64,000 nucleotides of DNA from Ilyomonas sp963790435 (GTDB lineage Bacteria; Bacteroidota; Bacteroidia; Chitinophagales; Chitinophagaceae). This document shows positions 50,482 through 58,514 of this stretch, piece by piece; the first letter of the stretch is position 1, and each line of letters opens with the position of its first letter. A model generated the notes under the pieces. The model was not told the DNA's origin and did not search any database. It saw only the letters and a list, made by a program, of their open reading frames with translations. Both the position numbers and the translations under genes were made by a program. The DNA lies in assembly GCA_963790435.1 (NCBI GenBank), contig CAWBOI010000003.1, positions 434,001 to 498,000 of the forward strand, written 5' to 3'.

Positions 50482-51087
50482 TTAATAGTTAATGAGTTCA
50501 TCGTACACCATTTGCAGCCGCTTGCGCAAATGCTTTACCGCATAACCTTTCCGCGAAATAATGGTTTTTATGTTTTCGTTGGTTGCATCGGCAATTTGCT
50601 GAAGCGTTTTATTTTCCAGCTCGTTTTGCACAAACACTTCTTTTTGGTTTTGCGGCAATTCATCTAACGCGGCAAACAATTCTTCCCAAAACAAATCCCT
50701 GATGTAACGGGTTTCTGGATCGCTCGAATCAAGTAGCAAAATATCGGCAAAACCAAACTCGCCGTCTTCATTTTCATACGCAAAATCATCCAGCAATTCA
50801 GGTTTCTTTTTGCGATAACTGTCGGTAATTTTATTGCGAGCCACGCGGTGCAGCCAGCCGCTCATTTGCTCAATTTCTTCAATGTTCACAGCATTGCTTA
50901 ACTGGTACCAAACATCCTGCAAAATATCTTCGGCATCCTCATCGGTAGCCACCTTACCACGAATAAAACGGGCCAGCCGTTTGCCATATTCCTGAATGGT
51001 TGCTGTTATATGGTCACCTTTTGTTTGGGGCATTGATATGTGCGCGGCTGCTTCCAATGTTTTTGATGAAGACGAATGAAAGGGCAA
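50482..51087 (-). CDS. RNA polymerase sigma factor, sigma-70/ECF type
   Basis: 201 residues. Region 2: GKVATDEDAEDILQDVWYQL and EEIEQMSGWLHRVARNKITD with SYRKKK; region 4: ALDELPQNQKEVFVQNELEN KTLQQIADATNENIKTIISR, a helix-turn-helix typical of ECF factors. It would direct polymerase to a dedicated stress regulon, which may include its own operon (membrane protein, then Hsp20 beyond the insert). The protein is slightly longer than average, with an N-terminal extension. Start ATG is complementary to 51085-51087; upstream is CTTGAA-type spacer DNA. Confidence 0.9.
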   Translation of the reverse strand: MPFHSSSSKTLEAAAHISMPQTKGDHITATIQEYGKRLARFIRGKVATDEDAEDILQDVWYQLSNAVNIEEIEQMSGWLHRVARNKITDSYRKKKPELLDDFAYENEDGEFGFADILLLDSSDPETRYIRDLFWEELFAALDELPQNQKEVFVQNELENKTLQQIADATNENIKTIISRKGYAVKHLRKRLQMVYDELINY

Positions 51088-51227
51088 ATTACTTTAGAAG
51101 AGACAAGAGACAAGAATCAAGATTCAAGGTTTTAAGATGCGAAGGAAGTACAAGATTCAAGCGTTCAGGACTGGGAAGGAAAAAGGGAAACAAAAACAAA
51201 CCTCAAGATTTATTTATAGCGATTTCA

Positions 51228-52148
51228 TCAATTGAACGATTGCCGGAACGCTAAAGGCGAAAGGTTTGTTTTTGTTTTGAATAATTTACTGAATGATTGC
51301 GGATGCTCAAAGCCCAATTCATAAGCAATTTCGCTTACCGATAATTCGGTGGTGGACAGCTTTTCTTTTGCTTTTTCAATGAGCTTATCGTGAATGTGTT
51401 GTTGCGTGCTCTGCCCCGTTAGCACTTTCATCAATCCGCTTAAATAGGTAGGCGACAGGTTGAGCGTTTGGGCAAGCCATTGAACGGTGGGCAAGCCTTT
51501 TTGCAACAAGCCATCGCTATTAAAATATTGCGCCAGCAAGGCTTCCAGCCGGTTCAAAATTTTATGGTTGGATATTTTTCGGGTGATGAACTGGCGATGA
51601 TAAAAACGGTCGGCATAAGTGAGCAACAATTCCAATTGAGCAATGATAATATCCTGGCTGAATTTATCTATGTTGGAGCGATATTCCTGTTGAATGTTTT
51701 GAACAATGCCAGTGATGGCGGTTTCTTCTTTTTCGGATAAAAACAAAGCTTCGTTTACTGAGTAATCAAAATACTCATATTGCTTGATGAGCTTTGCCAA
51801 TGGCGTACTCCAAAAGAAATCGGGATGAACCAGCAATATCCAACCCGAATGGTTAGGTGCGGCGGCAGGCGATTGGGTAACGCCAAAAACCTGGTTGGGG
51901 GCAAGGAAAAACATCACGCCCTCATCAAAATCGTACTGCTGTTGCCCGTATTTCATTTTTCCGTTTACGCCTCTTTTAATCGAAATGGAATAAAAATCAA
52001 GCACCACATTGACGGCACTTTCGTCGGCAGACAATTTTATGTCGGTATAATCTACCACACTAATCAATGGATGTTCTGGTTTTGGTAAGCCGCGCAACCG
52101 GTGAAATTCCGTAATCGTTTTTATTCTGATTGGTTTTGTGTTTGCCAT
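51228..52148 (-). CDS. AraC-family transcriptional regulator
   Basis: 306 residues. The C-terminal ~100 residues are two helix-turn-helix motifs: VQWLAQTLNLSPTYLSGLMK and LSVSEIAYELGFEHPQSFSK followed by LFKTKTNLSPLAFRQSF, the AraC/XylS signature. The N-terminal domain is cupin-like (YGQQQYDFDEGVMFFLAPNQ and VFGVTQSP). Its start codon overlaps the stop of the SDR gene by one base (TAATG), so it is translated after that gene; it likely controls the reductase cluster upstream. Effector unknown. Confidence 0.9.
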   Translation of the reverse strand: MANTKPIRIKTITEFHRLRGLPKPEHPLISVVDYTDIKLSADESAVNVVLDFYSISIKRGVNGKMKYGQQQYDFDEGVMFFLAPNQVFGVTQSPAAAPNHSGWILLVHPDFFWSTPLAKLIKQYEYFDYSVNEALFLSEKEETAITGIVQNIQQEYRSNIDKFSQDIIIAQLELLLTYADRFYHRQFITRKISNHKILNRLEALLAQYFNSDGLLQKGLPTVQWLAQTLNLSPTYLSGLMKVLTGQSTQQHIHDKLIEKAKEKLSTTELSVSEIAYELGFEHPQSFSKLFKTKTNLSPLAFRQSFN

Positions 52149-52933
52149 TATTTGAGTGATTGATTCACTTTCGCTTTTTCTACGTTTTTGTGAATGAAAT
52201 TTAAAATGAAATTTGGAGCCACACGGCTCATCACTTTCAATGCATTTGACAAGCCGGGTCTGATTTCTAATTTATCGTTTTTAATGCCGTTAATGGCAAT
52301 GCTCACCATCTTGTCAACCTTCATATTCTGGTCTTCATTCATCATTCCTTTAAATTCATCCAGCAACGGTGTTGCCGTGCCCGGAGGTGCCAGTTCAAAC
52401 ACTTTTACACTTGTGTTTTTCAATTGCAAACGCAATGCTCTTGTGTAAGCATGAACGCCTGATTTTGTTGCACTGTAAACCGGTGATGCCGGAAACGGAA
52501 CGAAAGCCAAGCCCGAGGAAACGTTGATGATAGCAGCCGACCGCTTTGTTTTTAAATAGGGCAAAAACTGGTGAACCATGCGGATGGTGCCCGACAAATT
52601 GGTATCTATTTCACGGGTGATGTTTTCCAAATCCATACGGGTATCCTGTAAATCCATGTTGCGCATGATGCCCGCATTGTTGATAATAATGTTGAGTTCG
52701 GGAAACTGTTGTGTAACTTGCTGAAACAACTGTTCAATGTCTTCTGGTTTGCTAACATCACTTTGAAAAAATTGCATTTGCGGAAATTGGTCTTTCACTT
52801 CATTCCATTTGGCAGCGTCTCTTCCTGTGATGATGATTTTTGCAACATCCTGCCTGCTCAATTGTTTTACAAATTCCAAACCTATGCCGCTGGTACCGCC
52901 CGTTATTAACACGGTGCTGTTTTTTAATTCCAT
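52148..52933 (-). CDS. Short-chain dehydrogenase/reductase (DltE-like)
   Basis: 261 residues. Rossmann fold: VLITGGTSGIGLEFVKQLSR, NIIINNAGIM, and catalytic S-Y-K in INVSSGLAFVPFPASPVYSA and TKSG (YxxxK present). The C-terminal part, EDQNMKVDKMVSIAINGIKN and IRPGLSNALKVMSRVAPNFI, matches the 'SDR family, DltE-like' proteins. NADP(H) preference is probable from the G-T-S-G-I-G loop; the substrate is unknown. Coupled to the AraC gene by a 1-nt overlap; 20 nt after the NmrA pseudogene. Confidence 0.88.
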   Translation of the reverse strand: MELKNSTVLITGGTSGIGLEFVKQLSRQDVAKIIITGRDAAKWNEVKDQFPQMQFFQSDVSKPEDIEQLFQQVTQQFPELNIIINNAGIMRNMDLQDTRMDLENITREIDTNLSGTIRMVHQFLPYLKTKRSAAIINVSSGLAFVPFPASPVYSATKSGVHAYTRALRLQLKNTSVKVFELAPPGTATPLLDEFKGMMNEDQNMKVDKMVSIAINGIKNDKLEIRPGLSNALKVMSRVAPNFILNFIHKNVEKAKVNQSLK

Positions 52934-52953
52934 TGTTTTACTATTGAATGATG

Positions 52954-53821
52954 TTACTTGTTTTGGTTATAAATTGAAGCAAATTCATTTGCAAACTCTC
53001 TCAACTTTGTTTTACCCAATACAGGTCTGTGGTGCAAGTAGTTTTCGTACACGATACCACTGTGCGCTGCCTCCTGCATGCCCACCAAATCGTCAACAAG
53101 CTGAGAAGGCATTCCAGATTGTAGCAAACCGCTTCGCATTTGTTCAGCAGTTATTGTTATCCATTTCAAACCGGGTTTTCCAATTGCCTCTCCTAAAATT
53201 GTTGCTGCCTCATTACAAGTCAGTTCCTCGCTTGCAACGTAACGGATTTTTCTTTCTCCGAAAGGCGTTGTTAATTCTTCAGCAGCTGCCGTTGCAATAT
53301 CCTTCGGCGAAACAAATGCGATTTTATCTTCTCCTCCATAGTTTGCCATGATTACGCCCTTTTCCTTTATCATACCCATGTAACCATAAAAGTTAGTATA
53401 AAAAGAGTCCAGGACGCAACTCAGCAACGGCTATATCTGGCAACAGGGCCAGCAGGTTACTCATGTTATGCGAACCTACTAGATCGGCAGCCCAACCACT
53501 TAAAAATACCGCTTTTTGTACTCCTGTTTGTTGAATGGCCCGAACGTAATTGTTGCTTATTTTTTGGAAATACATTTTTTGGTCTGTTTCCTTAAAATCA
53601 AATGGTATCATACAATATACAGCGTCTGCACCGGCAAAAGCTGATGTCAAAAAATTGACATCTTCTAACTTACCAACGGCAGCTTTAGCTCCTAATGCTT
53701 CAATGTCTTTTTGCTTTTCGGCTTTGCTGCTGATGACTGTAACTGTATGACCTTTTTGTACCAATTCTTCGGTTAGCGGCTTGCTGATATTCCCCAACGA
53801 ACCTGTTACTACGATTTTCAT
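52954..53821 (-). pseudogene. NmrA-type NAD(P)-binding reductase gene, +1 frameshift
   Basis: The 5' part (ATG complementary to 53819-53821) reads MKIVVTGSLGNISKPLTEEL, GADAVYCMIPFDF, AVFLSGWAADLV, AVAELRPG and then stops in the wrong frame. The 3' part continues in another frame as SFYTNFYGYMGMIKEKG, VIMANYGGEDKIAFVSPKDI, YVASEELTCNEAATILGEAI and GKTKLREFANEFASIYNQ. An extra C in CGTCCTGGA-C-TCT (about 53405) accounts for it. The shared MRPxxFYxN region of the two neighbours shows what the intact join looks like. Also somewhat shorter in the middle (the NQGNGILS-like region) than its sisters. Either recent inactivation or a sequencing error. Confidence 0.8.
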
Positions 53822-53853
53822 TTTATGTTATTTTACAAATCCTTCAATGATCA

Positions 53854-54756
53854 TTATTGGTTGAAGGCAGCCGCAAATTCTTTTACAAAATCTGTCAGCT
53901 TTGTTTTACCCAACGTTGGTTTGTTGCGGTAATAATCTTCGTACAACAGTCTATTACCCTGGCTAGCCTGCATTTCCACAAAACCTTTAGCTATTTGCTG
54001 ATTCATGCCTGCGGCTAACATACCGTTCAGTAATTGTTCATCAGGAATAACTAACCATTTTAACTGAGGCTTGCCTATTGCTTCGCCTAAAATTTTTGCC
54101 ACTTCATTTGACGACACTTCATCACTTACTATATAACGAATTGTCCTGCCTTGGAAAGGCTTTTCCATTTCTTCGGCAATAACAGTTGCAATATCTAATG
54201 GCGAAACCCAAGGTTGTTTTTCGTCGCCACCATAGTTGGAAATGATAGCATTTTGCGTTTTTATAGTTTGTATAAACCTGAATGTATTGGTGTAAAAACC
54301 AACAGGGCGCATAAATTTAATGGAAACATCATTCGGAAGTTGATTCAAAATACTCTCAACATCATAATAAATAGATAGAATCCCATTTCCTTGGTTTGTA
54401 TGTGCTCCGATGCTGCTAAGGTTTATCACACGCTTTACACCCGACTGTTGTATAGCTTGTTTATAATTGTTGGCAATCTTGTTAAAACCAGCTATGAAGT
54501 CAACATCCTGTGCAAATAAACTGCCCGCACTTTCAAATGTTTCCATACAATAAACTATATCTGCTCCTTTAAAAGTTGCCGATAGAAAATCAGCATCTTC
54601 CATTGTACCGATAGCAGCTTTTGCGCCGATAGCTTCAATCTCTTTTTGCCGTTCGGCTTTGCTGCTGATCACCACAACATCATGCCCTTTTTGCACCAAT
54701 TCTTTGGTGAGTGGCTTACTAATATTCCCTAACGAACCTGTTACTACAATTTTCAT
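53854..54756 (-). CDS. NmrA/QorB-type NAD(P)-binding reductase, copy 2
   Basis: 300 residues. VVTGSLGNISKPLTKELVQK (dinucleotide loop G-x-x-G-x-I), VVVISSKAERQKEIEAIGAK (NADP ribose-phosphate side), GADIVYCMETFESAG, VKRVINLSSIGAHTNQGNGI, IKFMRPVGFYTNTFRFIQTI, SNYGGDEKQPWVSPLDIATV and C-terminal GKTKLTDFVKEFAAAFNQ. The family includes quinone reductase QorB and regulatory NmrA; catalytic activity is not certain. Middle gene of three tandem copies that share 40-60% identical stretches by eye. Confidence 0.87.
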   Translation of the reverse strand: MKIVVTGSLGNISKPLTKELVQKGHDVVVISSKAERQKEIEAIGAKAAIGTMEDADFLSATFKGADIVYCMETFESAGSLFAQDVDFIAGFNKIANNYKQAIQQSGVKRVINLSSIGAHTNQGNGILSIYYDVESILNQLPNDVSIKFMRPVGFYTNTFRFIQTIKTQNAIISNYGGDEKQPWVSPLDIATVIAEEMEKPFQGRTIRYIVSDEVSSNEVAKILGEAIGKPQLKWLVIPDEQLLNGMLAAGMNQQIAKGFVEMQASQGNRLLYEDYYRNKPTLGKTKLTDFVKEFAAAFNQ

Positions 54757-54785
54757 TTTTTGTTATCTTGTCAATGCGTAAATAA

Positions 54786-55670
54786 TTATTGTTGGTTAAA
54801 GGCAGCCGCAAACTCTTTGGCAGCTTCTTCCAGTTTGGTTTTGCCCAAAATTGGCTTGTGCTTTTGGTAATCTTCCGCCATCTTTCCGTTGTGCAAACCG
54901 GCATACATTTCGGTGAGTTGCGCAGCCGTCACTTTTGGCAATCCTGCACCTTCAAAACCAGCCTGCAATTGTTCATCGGAAATAAGATTCCATTTCAAAT
55001 CGGGCTTGCCAATGGCATTGCCAAGAACCAATGCAACCTCATTGCAAGTGCGTTCATCGCTGCACACATAGCGCACCGTATGACCTTCTTTAGGATTTTC
55101 TATTTCATCGGCAATGTCAGTCGCAATGTCTTTCGGCGCTACCATTTGCAGCACATCATCCCCGCCATAATTGGAGGCGATAAAACCTGCATTTCGTATA
55201 ATTGGAATGTAATTATTGAAGTTGTAATAGAAAGAGGTGGGGCGCATAAAAGTGATGGTTACATCTTTTAATTCACCCAACGCCTGCTCGGCATTGTGCG
55301 CGCCTACAATAAGACCAACGCCACTGCTGTTATGCGCACCAAACGAACTCAGATAGATAACACGTTTTACACCCGAAGCCTTAATCGCATCTGCATAATT
55401 ACGCCCCATTTGACTGTTATGGGCAACAAGGTCAGCTTTAGAAAAATCGGGCGGCGTCATGCAATACACCAGATCTGCGCCTTTAAATGTGTTGGTGAGA
55501 AAAGCAACATCTTCAACCGAACCAATGGCCGCTTTTGCACCCAAAGCTTCAATGTCTTTTTGCTTTTCGGGTTTGCTGCTCACAACCACAACGTCATTGC
55601 CTTTTTGCACCAATTCTTCTGCGAGTGGTTGGCTGATATGGCCCAACGAACCTGTTACAATAATTTTCAT
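54786..55670 (-). CDS. NmrA/QorB-type NAD(P)-binding reductase, copy 1
   Basis: 294 residues, first gene of the tandem set. IVTGSLGHISQPLAEELVQK, VVVVSSKPEKQKDIEALGAK, GADLVYCMTPPDFSKADLVA, VKRVIYLSSFGAHNSSGVGL, ITFMRPTSFYYNFNNYIPII, SNYGGDDVLQMVAPKDIATD and GKTKLEEAAKEFAAAFNQ. Likely soluble cytoplasmic oxidoreductase using NADPH, perhaps on quinones or electrophiles. The order copy1-copy2-copy3(broken)-SDR-AraC on one strand with gaps of 20-32 nt suggests one operon for detoxification or redox stress. Confidence 0.87.
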   Translation of the reverse strand: MKIIVTGSLGHISQPLAEELVQKGNDVVVVSSKPEKQKDIEALGAKAAIGSVEDVAFLTNTFKGADLVYCMTPPDFSKADLVAHNSQMGRNYADAIKASGVKRVIYLSSFGAHNSSGVGLIVGAHNAEQALGELKDVTITFMRPTSFYYNFNNYIPIIRNAGFIASNYGGDDVLQMVAPKDIATDIADEIENPKEGHTVRYVCSDERTCNEVALVLGNAIGKPDLKWNLISDEQLQAGFEGAGLPKVTAAQLTEMYAGLHNGKMAEDYQKHKPILGKTKLEEAAKEFAAAFNQQ

Positions 55671-55862
55671 GTTTTAAAATATTTATACCACAAAGGTGCA
55701 GTGAAGGAAAGAAAGAGAAGTAACCAAATCTATTTTTGTTGTAGCCGAAATGAGGTTTGCTGTTTCCGTTATAGCGTACTAAACATGAATAAAAACAAAT
55801 CATCGCTTATTTATTCAACCTTGATTCCTGAACCTTGTTCCTTGATTCTTAATTTTGATGTT

Positions 55863-56249
55863 ATGAGTGAGAAAAAAGAAAAGCTGCGGATTGATAAATA
55901 CTTATGGTCAATCCGTTTGTTTAAAACGCGAACCGGGGCAGCCGAAGCCTGCGACCGCGGCAAGGTAAAACAAAACGGCACCTCGCTAAAAGCTGCAAAA
56001 ACAGTGAATGTGGGTGACGAATATGAAATAAAAACAGAAGCCCGGAAATGGACAATTAAAGTAACCGGCTTGCTCGATCATCGGGTGCAATACACTGAAG
56101 CCGTGAATTATTATTTAGACCTTACACCAGCCGAAGAACTGGATCAAAAAGTTCAGGCGCCTTCTTTTTATACCGGTAAACGGCAAAGCAAAATCGGGCG
56201 GCCAACGAAAAAAGAAAGAAGGGAACTGGATGGATTTATGGAAGATTGA
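55863..56249 (+). CDS. hslR: S4-domain RNA-binding protein (Hsp15/RqcP-like)
   Basis: 128 residues from ATG 55863; the frame is open far upstream without a credible start. S4 domain at the N-terminus: KLRIDKYLWSIRLFKTRTGA AEACDRGKVKQNG, TSLKAAKTVNVGDEYEI, followed by a basic C-terminal tail (GKRQSKIGRPTKKERRELDG). Hsp15 binds 50S subunits that carry a stalled peptidyl-tRNA. Bacteroidota proteins of this type usually have the same GRPTKKxRR tail. Gene symbol by family; function inferred. Divergent from the reductase operon. Confidence 0.85.
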   Translation: MSEKKEKLRIDKYLWSIRLFKTRTGAAEACDRGKVKQNGTSLKAAKTVNVGDEYEIKTEARKWTIKVTGLLDHRVQYTEAVNYYLDLTPAEELDQKVQAPSFYTGKRQSKIGRPTKKERRELDGFMED

Positions 56250-56257
56250 TTGGGATA

Positions 56258-56510
56258 TTTTCACCGCGAAGACGCAGAGGCGCGAAGATTTATGAAGTTT
56301 GTTTTTGCACATATTTTCTTTGCGTCTCGCAGTTAAAATTAGTATTCGCTTAAAAGCTCAATTCTTTTCTGAACGTGCCTGTCCGGTAGGCAGGCGTACA
56401 AGTGAGATTTTTTTTTCTTTTTACTTAAAAAAGAAAAAAGAACGAATCAAAGATGCAACAGGTGATCATCGGAATTACAAAAGCTCGTACCATAAAACTG
56501 TATTTGCTTA
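56258..56510. repeat. Composite intergenic element, copy B
   Basis: ACCGCGAAGACGCAGAGGCG arm, CTTTGCGTCTCGCAGTTAAA, ATTAGTATTCGCTTAAAAGC, TCAATTCTTTTCTGAAC, palindrome CCTGTCCGGTAGGCAGG (56378-56394), a T-rich/A-rich interior with TTTTTACTTAAAAAAGAAAA that itself can pair, GATCATCGG, and CATAAAACTGTATTTGC. Same modules in the same order as copy A at 40.1 kb. It occupies the whole spacer before trmD. Confidence 0.6.
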
Positions 56511-56544
56511 CAACGCTTTACTTTCGAAACGGTAATTATTTTTT

Positions 56545-57222
56545 ATGAAGATTGACATCATTACTGTATTGCCCGAATTGCTTCAAAGCCCTTTCAGTCA
56601 CAGCATCATGAAACGCGCGCAGGATAAGGGTTTGCTCAATGTACAAACGCACAACTTGCGCCAATGGGCATTGAATAAATATGGCCAGGTTGATGATTAC
56701 CAATATGGCGGCGGTGCGGGTATGGTAATGATGTGCGAGCCTTTGGCAAACGCCATAGAATATCTGCAAAAACAAACCCGTTACGATGACATTATTTACG
56801 TAACACCCGATGGAAAACGCTTTGACCAGAAAGATGCCAATGCACTTTCATTAAAAGAAAATTTGCTCATCATTTGCGGGCATTACAAAGGCATTGACGA
56901 ACGCATACGTGAGCATTATGTAACGATGGAAATTTCGATTGGCGACTATGTGTTGAGCGGCGGCGAGCTGGCAACGGCTGTGATTGTAGATGCGATAGGA
57001 AGATTACTGCCCGGTGTGTTGAACGATGAAACTTCTGCCTTGTTTGATTCTTTCCAGGATGATTTATTAGCGCCGCCTGTTTACACGCGACCTGTTGATT
57101 TTAAAGGCTGGAAAGTGCCGGATGAACTCTTAAGCGGTAATCCAAAAGTGATTGACGACTGGCGTTACGAACAAGCGTTGCAGCGTACTGCACAACGTCG
57201 CCCCGATTTAAATAAAGATTGA
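56545..57222 (+). CDS. trmD: tRNA (guanine37-N1)-methyltransferase
   Basis: 225 residues. Deep trefoil-knot SPOUT methyltransferase using S-adenosylmethionine to make m1G37, which prevents +1 frameshifting. Motifs: IDIITVLPELLQSPFSHSI, DYQYGGGAGMVMMCEPLANA, IIYVTPDGKRFDQKDA, ICGHYKGIDERIREHYVTME, SIGDYVLSGGELATAVIVDA and RPVDFKGWKVPDELLSGNPK. Normal length. Separate from rplS and rimM, unlike the usual proteobacterial order. One 11-mer lies at 56766 inside it. Confidence 0.95.
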   Translation: MKIDIITVLPELLQSPFSHSIMKRAQDKGLLNVQTHNLRQWALNKYGQVDDYQYGGGAGMVMMCEPLANAIEYLQKQTRYDDIIYVTPDGKRFDQKDANALSLKENLLIICGHYKGIDERIREHYVTMEISIGDYVLSGGELATAVIVDAIGRLLPGVLNDETSALFDSFQDDLLAPPVYTRPVDFKGWKVPDELLSGNPKVIDDWRYEQALQRTAQRRPDLNKD

Positions 57223-57374
57223 ATAGCCGGCTACTTTTTAATGAACACTTAATCGGTACTGCGGGTGATACGTCTTATTTTTGCAAAGCAATTGAATGAG
57301 GAAGGTTCCGTTTTAAATGCAGTATCCGTTTTAAAGAAAAGCCATATTAGATTGTAAGTTTTTAAATTCATTGT

Positions 57375-57412
57375 AAAAACAAAAAGTCATCGTTTGGGAT
57401 GGCTTTTTGTTT
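57375..57412. terminator. Terminator of trmD
   Basis: AAAACAAAAAGTCATC / GATGGCTTTTTGTTTT with a short loop and TTTT exit, 153 nt after the stop codon. The 57223-57458 spacer holds nothing else I can name. It also serves the convergent gene ending at 57459. Confidence 0.75.
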
Positions 57413-57458
57413 TTTGCACATATTTTTATTTACTCACAATAATGTAGAACCGCTCTAT

Positions 57459-58352
57459 TTATTCGTCTTCTTTTAATGGTTGGGGAACCGGTGCCTGACC
57501 ATCTTGCAGCTTAGAGGTAAACACTTTATTTACATAATTCCATTTGCCGTTTTTCCAAACAAAACCTTCATAATCGCCATCAGGAATTAAGGTGTATTTC
57601 TGCAACACATGGTCGTTTTCACTTACCAAATGGTCAAACACAATCATGTCCATTTCTTTATCGTAGTTCAACGTTGGATGCGCATCTTTTTTGTATTCCA
57701 AACAAAAGCGATAGGCAGGCTGCGGCGGTTTAATGCTGTCTTCAGGATAATTAAAAAACGGCCCGCCAAACTGTGGCTTGCTATCTTTAAATGTTAATAC
57801 GTCAATCCATTTACGTGTAGTGCCAATATCGTTATCATCATAACCGAACAAAGTATAATAATTTTTTCCGTTGTATTGTTTTTGTACGATGGCGTAGTAA
57901 ATAGCGCCAATCCAGTTGAGGTTGCTGCGCACCGAATCGGTTGGGTTGGTAGTAAAGGGCGAGGCATCAATCAACGGAAATAATTTAAGGCTGCCATCGG
58001 CGGTTTTCATTTGTATAGCGCCACGCTGCCGAAAGTAACTTTCATCTCTTTCAAACTGCCAGGTAAAGATGCGAAACGAGCTATCGGGTGCATAGGTTTT
58101 AGATACGGTTGCAATGCTGTCAAACGGATAACTGAATGAGTAAGGCGTGCGTAAGGCTCTTACCAAGGAACGTGTAAACAAACTATCTGCAACCAATCTA
58201 TCTTCCATGAAGTTTGCCATAATCATATCACTGGCATATTTCTTCATCGAGTCTTCCATTTTGTGCAAAGCCAATGTATTGGTTTTGGTTAATGATTGTG
58301 CCTGACCATTTGCAAAAGAAAATATCAACAAAAACAAATACCATTTTCGCAT
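57459..58352 (-). CDS. Secreted protein of unknown function
   Basis: 297 residues. Signal peptide RKWYLFLLIFSFANGQA before QSLTK. The mature protein reads SLVRALRTPYSFSYPFDSIA, FRIFTWQFERDESYFRQRGA, NWIGAIYYAIVQKQYNGKNY, YTLFGYDDNDIGTTRKWIDV, RFCLEYKKDAHPTLNYDKEM and YTLIPDGDYEGFVWKNGKWN. This strand-rich pattern is seen in many Bacteroidota hypothetical proteins, but I cannot name a family. No Cys pairs or catalytic motifs. Single gene. Confidence 0.7.
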   Translation of the reverse strand: MRKWYLFLLIFSFANGQAQSLTKTNTLALHKMEDSMKKYASDMIMANFMEDRLVADSLFTRSLVRALRTPYSFSYPFDSIATVSKTYAPDSSFRIFTWQFERDESYFRQRGAIQMKTADGSLKLFPLIDASPFTTNPTDSVRSNLNWIGAIYYAIVQKQYNGKNYYTLFGYDDNDIGTTRKWIDVLTFKDSKPQFGGPFFNYPEDSIKPPQPAYRFCLEYKKDAHPTLNYDKEMDMIVFDHLVSENDHVLQKYTLIPDGDYEGFVWKNGKWNYVNKVFTSKLQDGQAPVPQPLKEDE

Positions 58353-58418
58353 ACTGCAAGTTAGTACGCTGTAAGGGAAAGATTATTTTGTAATGAAAAA
58401 TTTTAAGATGTTGTTAGG

Positions 58419-58514
58419 TAGTGAGTGGTGAGTAAGAAAGGAATTGTATTCATTGGTTTGTAAAAACAAATGCTTCCATGCACCTTTCACTACTCACCTC
58501 TCACTACTCACTTA
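58419..58514. repeat. GTGAGTAGTGAG / CTCACTACTCAC inverted repeat
   Basis: GTAGTGAGTGGTGAGTAAG (from 58419) faces CACTACTCACCTCTCACTAC (58488 on), with an 11-mer-like TGTAAAAACAAATGC between. It overlaps the last codons of the dehydrogenase gene. Similar simple repeats occur at 47.81-47.84 kb. Confidence 0.5.
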
